Assembly (NCBI GenBank): GCA_021796905.1
Contig: JAKABK010000178.1
Location: 1-5,197, forward strand
Reading direction: 5' to 3'
DNA length: 5,197 nucleotides
From: Actinomycetes bacterium
GTDB taxonomy: Bacteria > Actinomycetota > Acidimicrobiia > Acidimicrobiales > Palsa-688
Of this stretch, positions 1 through 5,197 are shown piece after piece; position 1 is the stretch's first letter, and each line of letters begins with the position of its first letter. The position numbers and the translations under genes were made by a program. Under the pieces are notes generated by a model that worked only from the letters and a program-made list of their open reading frames with translations, ran no database searches and was not told where the DNA came from.

Positions 1-513
1 GGCACCCAGGTCGACGACACCAGCGCCAACCTCATCTGCGCCCAGTTGTTGCTGCTCGCCGCCGAGGACCCCGAGCGCGACATCCACCTCTACATCAACT
101 CCCCGGGCGGGTCGGTCACCGCCGGCCTGGCGATCTACGACACCATGCAGTTCGTCCCCTGCGACGTCTCCACCGTGTGCATGGGGCTCGCCGCCTCGAT
201 GGGCCAGTTCCTGCTCTGCGCCGGGGAGCCGGGCAAGCGGTACTCGCTTCCCCACTCGCGCATCCTCATGCACCAGCCCTCCGGTCAGGCCCAGGGCCAA
301 GCGGCCGACATCGCCATCCAGGCCGAGCAGATCATCTACCTGAAGCGGATGATGGCCGAGCGGATCGCCCTGCACACCGGCCAGCCGCTCGAGAGGATCG
401 AGGCCGACTCCGACCGGGACCGCTGGTTCACGGCCGAGGAGGCCAAGGAGTACGGCTTCATCGACCAGGTGATCGAGCGGGCCGCCGACGTCAACGCCCC
501 GGCGGGGTCCTGA
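1..513 (+). CDS. clpP: ATP-dependent Clp protease proteolytic subunit ClpP (5' end cut by window)
   Basis: Serine peptidase (family S14) that forms the barrel-shaped proteolytic core of the cytoplasmic Clp protease and degrades proteins unfolded by a ClpX- or ClpC-type ATPase. The frame is open from base 1 and gives 170 residues to the TGA at 511-513. Compared with E. coli ClpP, roughly 45 N-terminal residues are missing to the left, so the start is not visible. Family signatures are clear: [12 protein letters not shown] (about residues 31-42), GLAASMGQ with the nucleophile Ser66 (codon 196-198), the histidine of MHQPSG at residue 91 (codon 271-273), and [18 protein letters not shown] with the acidic member Asp140 (codon 418-420). 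The Ser-His and His-Asp spacings (25 and 49 residues) match E. coli 97/122/171, so the enzyme should be active. Actinobacteria usually carry two clpP genes followed by clpX. Here a glycosyltransferase follows instead, so which paralog this is cannot be told. Confidence 0.97.
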   Translation, partial: GTQVDDTSANLICAQLLLLAAEDPERDIHLYINSPGGSVTAGLAIYDTMQFVPCDVSTVCMGLAASMGQFLLCAGEPGKRYSLPHSRILMHQPSGQAQGQAADIAIQAEQIIYLKRMMAERIALHTGQPLERIEADSDRDRWFTAEEAKEYGFIDQVIERAADVNAPAGS

Positions 514-545
514 GCCGACAGGTCGGCTGTCCGTCGGCCAGGGGG

Positions 546-1730
546 ATGCGCTCGAGCGTCGTGGTAGTGAGCCTCCAGCCCGGTGACTGGCTGGCGGAGG
601 CGCTGGCGTCGGTCACCGGCCAGGCCGACCAGGTGGTGCTCGTCGACAACGGCTCCGCCGACGGGGATGCGTCGGCGATCGGCCGGCGCGCCGGGGTCAG
701 CGTGGTGCGCAGCCATGCCAACATCGGTTTCGCGGCCGGTGTCAACCTCGGCGTCCGCCACGCGACCGGCGACCTGCTCGTCCTGCTCAACGACGACGCC
801 GTCGCAGCCCCCGACTGGCTCGCCAGGTGCGCCGAGGTGCTCGCCGACCCTGACGTCGCAGCGGTCACCCCGAAGGTCCTCTACCGCCAGCGCTACCAGG
901 CGGTGCGCATCGACGCCGACGGGTGGCAGGCCCCCGGCGACGAGCGGGTCCTCGGCGTCAAGGTCACCCGGGCGGTGGTCGACGGCCGCGACGTGCTCGG
1001 CGGGTTGTGCGGGCCGGGCATCCACCGCCTGGAGGTCGACGACGCAGGGGAGCGGTGGCGGTGGAGCCGTCCCGGTGTGCCGGTCTACGTGCCGGTGCCC
1101 GGGCCCGGCGCCGAGGTCGACGTCGAGGGCGGCGTGGTGGACGGCCCCGTGCTGCGCCTGGTCAACAAGGCCGGGTCGTGGCTCTCGCGCGACGGGATCC
1201 TCGGCGACGCCGGTGACCGGGAGCCCGACGACGGACGTTTCGACACCCCCCGGGAGCATTTCTTCGCCAGTGGCACCGCGCTGGCCACCCGAGCCGATAC
1301 CTGGGAGCGGCTCGGCGGGCTCGCCGAGCCCCTGTTCGCCTACTTCGAGGACAGCGACTGGAGCTGGCGGGCCAGGCTGGCGGGCATGCGGATCGTCTAC
1401 GACCCGAGCGGGGTCGTGGAGCACCGGCAGTCGGCGACCAGCGGCGGGTGGGCGTCGAAGTGGGTGAGGCGCTGGGCGCCGGCCAACCATGCCGCCTGCT
1501 TGTTGCGGAACGCCCCCTGGAGGCACGCCTGGTCCGCCGTCGGGCGCCACTTCGGGAACGTCGACGTCGACCGGTCCCGCCTGGCGGTGGCGTCCCGCTT
1601 GCCGTGGGCGGTGTCGTCGCGCCGGGAGCTGTCCCGGAGCTGGGTCCTGCGCCCCGACGAGGTGTGGGACCGCTGGGCGGGCGTCGGCGCCCCCCCGGCG
1701 CCGGTAGCCCGGAGCCGGGAGCCCGGGTAG
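546..1730 (+). CDS. GT2-family glycosyltransferase (rhamnosyltransferase-like, WbbL/COG1216 type)
   Basis: A 394-residue, probably cytoplasmic or membrane-peripheral inverting GT-A enzyme, expected to move a sugar from a nucleotide donor to a glycan or lipid-linked acceptor. Visible in order: an N-terminal beta strand (SVVVVS); VDNGSAD (Asp34-Asp39), binding the nucleotide; ANIGFAAGVNLG; LLNDDA with Asp83-Asp84 in the place of the metal-binding DXD; FFASGTAL (from 239); YFEDSDWSWRARLAG with the acidic catalytic-base region at 268-271; and VVEHRQSATSGG (His293). Between NDD and FFASG lies a longer stretch than the minimal fold needs (about residues 105-235), apparently beta-rich. No membrane segment or signal peptide is seen. 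ATG at 546 is chosen because the first GT-A strand starts within a few residues of it and no other ATG, GTG or TTG lies between the clpP stop and it. The G-rich AGGGGG abuts the ATG, so ribosome-binding spacing is poor. Donor and acceptor are unknown; rhamnosyltransferase is only the nearest described type. Confidence 0.9.
   Translation: MRSSVVVVSLQPGDWLAEALASVTGQADQVVLVDNGSADGDASAIGRRAGVSVVRSHANIGFAAGVNLGVRHATGDLLVLLNDDAVAAPDWLARCAEVLADPDVAAVTPKVLYRQRYQAVRIDADGWQAPGDERVLGVKVTRAVVDGRDVLGGLCGPGIHRLEVDDAGERWRWSRPGVPVYVPVPGPGAEVDVEGGVVDGPVLRLVNKAGSWLSRDGILGDAGDREPDDGRFDTPREHFFASGTALATRADTWERLGGLAEPLFAYFEDSDWSWRARLAGMRIVYDPSGVVEHRQSATSGGWASKWVRRWAPANHAACLLRNAPWRHAWSAVGRHFGNVDVDRSRLAVASRLPWAVSSRRELSRSWVLRPDEVWDRWAGVGAPPAPVARSREPG
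1717..1721 (+). promoter_or_regulatory. Ribosome binding site deciding the start of the repeat protein gene
   Basis: GGGAG lies 10 bases before GTG 1732 and 19 bases before the in-frame ATG at 1741, so it favours the GTG. The site is inside the last codons of the upstream glycosyltransferase gene. In such GC-rich sequence a GGGAG can occur by chance, so this only weights the choice. Confidence 0.45.
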
Positions 1731-1731
1731 C

Positions 1732-2406
1732 GTGACAGCGATGCTCGACGACCCGCCCGGCGGAGCCGCCACCGGCTCGGGTGGTCCCGCCACCGCCGAG
1801 GCCCGCCTCGAGCAGCTCGCCCCCGGGTACCTCGCCAAGGTGCGCTCGGCGGCGGCGGCCCTGGCGGTCGACGCCACCGGGTCCTCGGGTGGGCTGGGCG
1901 TCGAGCTCGCCGCGGTGCGCGACGCGAGCCGCTTCGACCTCGACGTGCCGACTGCGTCGAGCAGTCCTGCCGGCAGGTACCTGAAGACCGGGGTCAAACG
2001 GGCGACCGGCTGGTACCTGCGCTACCTCACCGCCCAGCTCGGGACCTTCGCTGCGGCGGTCAGCTCGATGGGCGACGCCATGGCGTCGCGCATCGAGCTC
2101 CTCGAGGTCACCGACGGCGAGGCGGCCGCGCAGCTCGCCGAGCTCCGCCGCCGGGTCGAGCGGCTGGAGACGGGATCGGCCGCGACGGTAGACACCCCGG
2201 GCGGCCCGCCGGGCGTGCCCGCCGGGGAGGCGCCGACGGGGGTGTCCGAGCCCGCAGGACCGGGACCCGCAGGACCGGGACCTGCAGGACCGGGCCCTGC
2301 AGGACCGGGACCCGCAGAACCGGGACCCGCAGGACCGGGACCCGCAGGACCAGGACCTGCAGGACCGGGCCCTACAGGACCCGAGCCCGGGTTCACGGGC
2401 TGGTGA
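1732..2406 (+). CDS. Protein of unknown function with helical core, coiled coil and C-terminal PAGPG repeat
   Basis: A 224-residue protein that I do not recognise as a named family. Parts in order: a low-complexity Gly/Ala-rich N-terminus (1-20); a mostly helical region (about 22-70); a basic-aromatic helix with KTGVKRATGWYLRYL (85-99) continuing to about 125; a short coiled coil EAAAQLAELRRRVERLE (130-146); a Pro/Gly linker; then nine five-residue units (174-218) and the tail PGFTGW. The basic-aromatic helix followed by a coiled coil resembles, from memory, N-terminal segments found on methyltransferases and glycosyltransferases in surface-glycan operons, but no catalytic domain follows here. 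No signal peptide or hydrophobic membrane segment is evident, so it is probably cytoplasmic, perhaps a scaffold or membrane-edge adaptor for its glycosyltransferase neighbours (inference). It starts 1 base after the GT2 stop and its TGA overlaps the next start. GTG 1732 is preferred; ATG 1741 would shorten it by three residues. Confidence 0.8.
   Translation: MTAMLDDPPGGAATGSGGPATAEARLEQLAPGYLAKVRSAAAALAVDATGSSGGLGVELAAVRDASRFDLDVPTASSSPAGRYLKTGVKRATGWYLRYLTAQLGTFAAAVSSMGDAMASRIELLEVTDGEAAAQLAELRRRVERLETGSAATVDTPGGPPGVPAGEAPTGVSEPAGPGPAGPGPAGPGPAGPGPAEPGPAGPGPAGPGPAGPGPTGPEPGFTGW
2251..2385 (+). repeat. Nine tandem 15-bp units encoding PAGPG pentapeptides
   Basis: Nine in-frame units of 15 bases, consensus CCCGCAGGACCGGGA, encode PAGPG four times, PAEPG, PAGPG three times and PTGPE. 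Units differ at a few positions, mostly silent (CCC/CCT, CCG/CCA, GGA/GGC). The units use GCA for Ala and mainly GGA for Gly, codons almost absent from the rest of this gene, which uses GCC/GCG and GGC/GGG. This points to growth by copying of one unit. The period is five residues, not three, so it is not a collagen Gly-X-Y helix; a flexible or polyproline-like extended tail is more likely. Because 15 is a multiple of three, gain or loss of a unit changes tail length without shifting the frame. Confidence 0.97.
2403..2406 (+). promoter_or_regulatory. GTGA stop/start overlap (translational coupling)
   Basis: The GTG start of the first GT4 gene shares bases with the TGA stop of the repeat protein gene. 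No good Shine-Dalgarno sequence stands at the usual distance upstream; the nearest AGGA is in the last repeat unit, 23 bases away. Translation of the glycosyltransferase therefore probably depends on ribosomes finishing the repeat protein. The overlap is seen directly; the coupling is inferred. Confidence 0.7.
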
Positions 2407-3494
2407 GGGTCGACCAGCTACTTCCGGTCCTCGGAGCCCACGACGCCGTCGGCTCGCACGCCCTGGCGGTGAGGCGGGCGCTGCGCGCCGCCGGGTACGC
2501 CTCTGACCTCTACGCCGACGTCGTCGCTCCCGGGCTCGCCGACCAGGCCCGTCCCTGGCTCGACGGTCCGGGGCGGATCAGCCCCGAACGGGTGGTCGTC
2601 TACCACGCCTCCACCCACGCCCCGCTCTCCGAGTGGCTCTTGGCGCGGGGACGGCGCGGGGAGCGCATCGTCGTCGACTACCACAACATCACCCCACCAG
2701 TGTTCTTCCGAAGGTGGCTTCCCGACGCCGCCTGGGAGATGACCGCCGCCCGGGAGGAGCTCGCAGCGCTCGCCGCGGTGGCCGAGGCTTCCCTCGCCGA
2801 CTCCGCCTTCAACGCCGCCGAGCTGGCCGGGCTCGGTTACCGCTCGCCGGAGGTGTCCCCGCTGCTGGTCGACCTGGACGCCTTCCGTGCCGCACCGGAC
2901 CCCCCGACCCTCGCCCGGATGGAGCGCCAGAGACGCAACGGTGGTGCCGCCTGGCTCTTCGTCGGGCGCATCGCTCCCAACAAGTGCCAGCACGACGTGC
3001 TCGCCGCCTTCGCGGTCTACCGCAAGCTGTTCGACCGCCGGGCGCGTCTGTGCCTGGTCGGGGGTGTGACCGCGCCGACCTACCTCGCCGCCTTGCAGAG
3101 GATGGTCGACCACCTGGACCTGGAGGCGGCGGTGGAGATCGTCTCCGGATCGACCAGCGAGGAGCTGAGCGCCCGTTACGTCGGGTCCGACGTGGTGGTG
3201 TGCATGTCCGAGCACGAGGGGTTCTGCGTCCCGCTGCTCGAGGCGATGGCGCTGGGGGTGCCGATCGTCGCCTACCGGGCAGCGGCGGTTCCCGAGACGG
3301 TCGGCGACGCGGCCGTGCTGTTGGGGGACAAGGAGCCGGTGGCGGTGGCGACCGCGGTCGCCGACCTGCTCGGCGACGCCGAACGCAGTGCCGCCATCGT
3401 CGAGGCTGGCCGGGCCCGTGCCCGACGCTTCGGTCTGGAGACCACCTCCGCCGAGCTGCTCGGTCACCTCCGTCGCCTCCCGGGCTCCTGGTAG
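2403..3494 (+). CDS. GT4-family glycosyltransferase, first of a tandem pair
   Basis: A 363-residue retaining GT-B glycosyltransferase. The N-terminal half (about 1-175) should bind the acceptor: a Rossmann-type start with HDAVGSHALAVRRALRAAGY, VVYHASTHAP (Tyr67-His68), VVDYHNITPP (HNITP at 94-98), and a segment reading LADSAFNAAELAGLGY. The C-terminal half binds the nucleotide sugar: WLFVGRIAPNKCQHD (from Trp184) and SEHEGFCVPLLEAM, whose Glu272 and Glu280 form the E-x7-E motif of GT4 enzymes. AAAVPETVGDAAVL and a helical tail follow. Length is typical for the family and both domains are complete. No membrane segment is seen. GTG 2403 is supported by N-terminal alignment with the downstream paralog (MRVDQLLP against MRFSQYLP). 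The gene lies between the repeat protein and its paralog, so a role in the same glycan is likely. Donor sugar and acceptor cannot be read from the sequence. Confidence 0.93.
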   Translation: MRVDQLLPVLGAHDAVGSHALAVRRALRAAGYASDLYADVVAPGLADQARPWLDGPGRISPERVVVYHASTHAPLSEWLLARGRRGERIVVDYHNITPPVFFRRWLPDAAWEMTAAREELAALAAVAEASLADSAFNAAELAGLGYRSPEVSPLLVDLDAFRAAPDPPTLARMERQRRNGGAAWLFVGRIAPNKCQHDVLAAFAVYRKLFDRRARLCLVGGVTAPTYLAALQRMVDHLDLEAAVEIVSGSTSEELSARYVGSDVVVCMSEHEGFCVPLLEAMALGVPIVAYRAAAVPETVGDAAVLLGDKEPVAVATAVADLLGDAERSAAIVEAGRARARRFGLETTSAELLGHLRRLPGSW

Positions 3495-3505
3495 CGGGGG
3501 TCGAC

Positions 3506-3509
3506 GAGG
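3506..3509 (+). promoter_or_regulatory. Ribosome binding site of the second GT4 gene
   Basis: GAGG stands five bases before GTG 3515 in the 20-base gap after the previous stop. It supports GTG 3515 as the start in a frame that stays open far upstream, as does the alignment of the two paralogs' first residues. Confidence 0.6.
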
Positions 3510-3514
3510 CAACT

Positions 3515-4594
3515 GTGCGGTTCTCCCAGTACCTCCCGGACCTCGTGCCCCACGACGCGATCAGCGATCACGTCCGCCGACTGGGCGCCGTCCTGGCAGG
3601 CGCCGGCCACGAGGTGTCCATCCACGCCTCCCATGTCGATCACCGCCTCCGGGGAGAGGCCCGCCGTTGGACTCCGGGATCCCCGCCGCCGGAGGGGGTG
3701 GCGATCTACCACTCCTCGACAGGCAGCCCGATCGCCGCGTGGCTCCGGGAGCACGCCAGCGCCGGCGGACGCCTCGTCGTAGACCACCACAACATCACCC
3801 CGAGCCGCTACTTCGCTCGTTGGGACCCGGATGCGGCCGCCCGGTGCAGGGCGGGCCGGGCGGAGCTCGCCTCGCTCGCCTCGCACGCGGAACTGGCCCT
3901 CGCCGACTCGGGGTTCAACCGGGACGAGCTGATCGACGCCGGCTACGCGCGCAGCGCCACCTGCCCGCTGCTGGTCGACCTCGACGCGTTCCGGGGCCCA
4001 CCCGACCGGGCATCGCTGCGGCGGAGCGCAACCGGGCGCTGCGGTGGGGGGGTGTCGTGGCTGTTCGTCGGTCGCCTGGCCCCCAACAAGTGCCAGCACG
4101 ACCTGATCGCTGCGTTCGCAGTGTTCCGACGGCTACACGACCCCGCGGCCCGACTGGCCCTGATCGGCTCGACCAGCTCCACTCTCTATCGACGTGCGCT
4201 GGACGCGCTCTGCCGGGAGCTCGAGGTGCACGATGCGGTGTCGGTAACCGCCGGGGTGCCCCACGCAGAGCTCCTCGCCCGCTTCCGGGCTGCGGACGTG
4301 CTGGTCTGCTTGTCGGAGCACGAGGGGTTCTGTGTTCCGCTGCTGGAGGCGATGGTGGTGGGAACACCGGTGGTCGCCTTCGACGCCGCCGCGGTCCCCG
4401 AGACCCTCGGCGGCGCAGGGGTCGTGCTGGCCGACAAGGACCCTCTCGCCGTCGCCGAGGCGGTGGCGGGCCTGCTCTCCGATCCGGGCGGCAGGGACCG
4501 GCTGGTGGAGGCGGGCCGGCGACGGGCGGAAGCATTCGACCTGGGAGCCTCGACTGCTAGATGGCTGGCTGCCCTCGAGGGCCTCGCCGGGTAG
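3515..4594 (+). CDS. GT4-family glycosyltransferase, second of a tandem pair
   Basis: A 359-residue retaining GT-B glycosyltransferase, similar along its whole length to the gene before it (roughly half the residues by eye). Shared landmarks: HDAISDHVRRLGAVLAGAGHE near the start, AIYHSSTGSP (Tyr65-His66), VVDHHNITPS (HNITP at 92-96), LADSGFNRDELIDAGY, LLVDLDAFR, WLFVGRLAPNKCQHD (from Trp182) and SEHEGFCVPLLEAM with the E-x7-E glutamates 270 and 278. The active-site and donor-site motifs are nearly identical in the two copies, while the first 60 residues and the loop after the APNKCQHD helix differ most. This suggests the same or a similar donor with a different acceptor (inference). GTG 3515 is chosen because it has a spaced GAGG and aligns with the paralog's start; the frame is open farther upstream but that part overlaps the previous gene. 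It is the last gene of the plus-strand run. Confidence 0.93.
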   Translation: MRFSQYLPDLVPHDAISDHVRRLGAVLAGAGHEVSIHASHVDHRLRGEARRWTPGSPPPEGVAIYHSSTGSPIAAWLREHASAGGRLVVDHHNITPSRYFARWDPDAAARCRAGRAELASLASHAELALADSGFNRDELIDAGYARSATCPLLVDLDAFRGPPDRASLRRSATGRCGGGVSWLFVGRLAPNKCQHDLIAAFAVFRRLHDPAARLALIGSTSSTLYRRALDALCRELEVHDAVSVTAGVPHAELLARFRAADVLVCLSEHEGFCVPLLEAMVVGTPVVAFDAAAVPETLGGAGVVLADKDPLAVAEAVAGLLSDPGGRDRLVEAGRRRAEAFDLGASTARWLAALEGLAG

Positions 4595-4602
4595 CTGGGG
4601 CG

Positions 4603-4636
4603 GCCGGGAGCCACCGGCGCGGGTGGGCCGCCCGGC
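4603..4636 (+). terminator. GC-rich stem-loop after the glycosyltransferase run
   Basis: Nine bases after the stop of the second GT4 gene, GCCGGG (4603-4608) pairs with CCCGGC (4631-4636), and inside this CCACC (4611-4615) pairs with GGTGG (4622-4626) around a six-base loop, with a small internal bulge. No T run follows, so it is not a classical intrinsic terminator, but U-less hairpins at gene ends are common in high-GC actinobacteria. Its place between convergent genes suits a terminator. Chance hairpins are frequent at this base composition. Confidence 0.4.
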
Positions 4637-4650
4637 GGAGGGTCACCGAA

Positions 4651-4691
4651 GGAGCCCCGGCAGCCTGGGGTCGGTCTCGGGGAGCCCCGGG
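4651..4691. repeat. Two adjacent GC hairpins with a 10-bp direct repeat in the convergent gap
   Basis: GGAGCCCCGG occurs exactly at 4651-4660 and again at 4681-4690. The first copy lies in a hairpin (CCCCGG 4655-4660 with CTGGGG 4665-4670, one G-U pair, loop CAGC). The second lies in another (CGGG 4678-4681 with CCCG 4686-4689, loop GAGC, extendable by weak pairs to 4676-4691). They lie just past the 3' end of the minus-strand gene and could help end its transcription. No T tract flanks them. The function is a guess; the repeats and pairings are seen directly. Confidence 0.3.
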
Positions 4692-4700
4692 GCAGGGTCC

Positions 4701-5197
4701 TCAGCGGGATCGCAGGTTCGCTCGGAGCGAGCGGCGGGTGGCGGCGAGTGCGGCGAGGGCTCGTGGTGCCGCCGGACCGAGCAGCCTGCCGGCGAGGAGG
4801 CGGAGGGCTCGGCGAGCCAGGCGTCCTGGTCGGTACACCGAGAGGTCGACCGGTCCGATCGGGCCGACCAGGGGAACCCGATCACCCTCCTCCCGGCGGA
4901 CCTCGTCGGCCGCGCCGGCGAGGACCTGCCATGCCCGGGCTTCGATCCCCGGGTCGCCGGCGGCGACGAGGGTCACGTGGGCGAAGGTCGACAGCTCGCG
5001 AGCGACGCTCCTCGCGACGAGGCGCTGGAGCGGTGCCCTGAACGCCGGCGGCACCCGAGTGACCGGCAGGGGGGCGTCGCGCTCGACTACCACCACCACC
5101 CTCGAGGTGGCGCTGACGCGCCGGAGGTTGGCGAGACGTCGGGCGGCGAGGGGGCCGGAGACCCGAGCGTGCAACGGGGCTGCCGACACCCGGTAGG
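4701..5197 (-). CDS. Conserved-looking protein of unknown function (5' end cut by window)
   Basis: A minus-strand frame that stays open to the right edge and ends with TGA at 4703-4701. From the edge 164 complete codons are visible. A GTG at 5189 could be a start, but the frame continues upstream of it with no ribosome binding site in view, so I treat the gene as 5'-partial. Codons are strongly G/C at the third position, as in the plus-strand genes. Visible: a hydrophobic strand SRVVVVVERDAPLPV, then a helix with PLQRLVARSVARELSTFAHVTLVAAGDPG, a charged stretch AADEVRREEGDRVPLVGPIGPVDLSVYRPG, and a basic Leu/Ala/Arg-rich C-terminal helix. The helix-strand order RSVARELSTFAHVTLVAAG loosely recalls the C-terminal half of short-chain dehydrogenases, but no YxxxK is visible, so I do not assign that family. 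It converges on the glycosyltransferase run and is probably a separate transcription unit. Confidence 0.7.
   Translation of the reverse strand, partial: YRVSAAPLHARVSGPLAARRLANLRRVSATSRVVVVVERDAPLPVTRVPPAFRAPLQRLVARSVARELSTFAHVTLVAAGDPGIEARAWQVLAGAADEVRREEGDRVPLVGPIGPVDLSVYRPGRLARRALRLLAGRLLGPAAPRALAALAATRRSLRANLRSR

Noticed and set aside
177..545. Upstream extension of the GT2 frame into clpP
   Set aside because: The extension is an out-of-frame reading of clpP, rich in Arg/Pro/His/Gly, and the GT-A fold begins right at the ATG of 546.
336..1997. 553-residue open frame on the minus strand opposite the GT2 gene and parts of its neighbours
   Set aside because: It overlaps clearly recognised genes on the plus strand and its protein has no recognisable motif and biased Arg/Pro/Gly/His content. 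Long antisense frames are expected where stop codons are rare because of high GC.
2251..2385. Collagen-like domain or CRISPR-like array
   Set aside because: Collagen needs a three-residue Gly-X-Y period and this is five. The units are directly adjacent and coding, with no unique spacers, so it is not a CRISPR array.
2022..2396. Minus-strand frame that also reads as a Pro-Gly-Ala repeat
   Set aside because: The complement of a Pro/Gly/Ala-coding GC repeat naturally encodes similar residues. The plus-strand frame has the operon context and the coupled stop.
2418..3512. 364-residue open frame on the minus strand opposite the first GT4 gene
   Set aside because: It mirrors a gene with clear GT4 motifs, and its translation is low-complexity Gly/His/Val/Arg without family features.
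2633..3514. Upstream extension of the second GT4 frame through the first GT4 gene
   Set aside because: It is an out-of-frame shadow of the first GT4 gene. The real start at 3515 has a spaced GAGG and aligns with the paralog.
4561..5196. Plus-strand frame across the last 640 bases
   Set aside because: Its translation is Arg/Gly/Ser low-complexity without motifs, overlaps the end of the second GT4 gene, and is antisense to a frame with protein-like composition and good codon bias.

Overview
The window is very GC-rich, and its reading frames strongly prefer G or C at the third codon position. This suggests a high-GC actinobacterium. The style of the glycosyltransferases recalls Acidimicrobiia or relatives, but that placement is an impression and was not tested. 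Nearly all of the DNA is coding.

Layout: (1) bases 1-513 hold the C-terminal part of a ClpP protease subunit with an intact Ser-His-Asp triad; its N-terminus lies off the left edge. (2) After 32 bases, a same-strand run of four genes begins: a GT2-family glycosyltransferase (546-1730), a small protein of unknown function ending in a nine-unit Pro-Ala-Gly-Pro-Gly repeat (1732-2406), and two tandem paralogous GT4-family glycosyltransferases (2403-3494 and 3515-4594). Spacings within the run are 1 base, a 4-base overlap and 20 bases, so the four genes are very probably one transcription unit, possibly read through from clpP. (3) A 106-base intergenic stretch (4595-4700) with GC-rich hairpins separates this run from a convergent minus-strand gene (4701 to the right edge) of unknown function, cut by the window end.

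How they may work together: three glycosyltransferases and a helical/coiled-coil accessory protein look like part of a locus building a surface glycan (polysaccharide, glycolipid or glycoprotein glycan). No acceptor, sugar donor, transporter or polymerase is visible, so the product cannot be named. ClpP is probably a chance neighbour. The points most worth a second look are the pentapeptide repeat, whose codon use is unlike the rest of its gene and which ends next to the coupled start of the next gene; the tandem GT4 pair; the large insert in the GT2 enzyme; and the unusual clpP neighbourhood. I found no RNA gene, CRISPR array, transposon or clear promoter.
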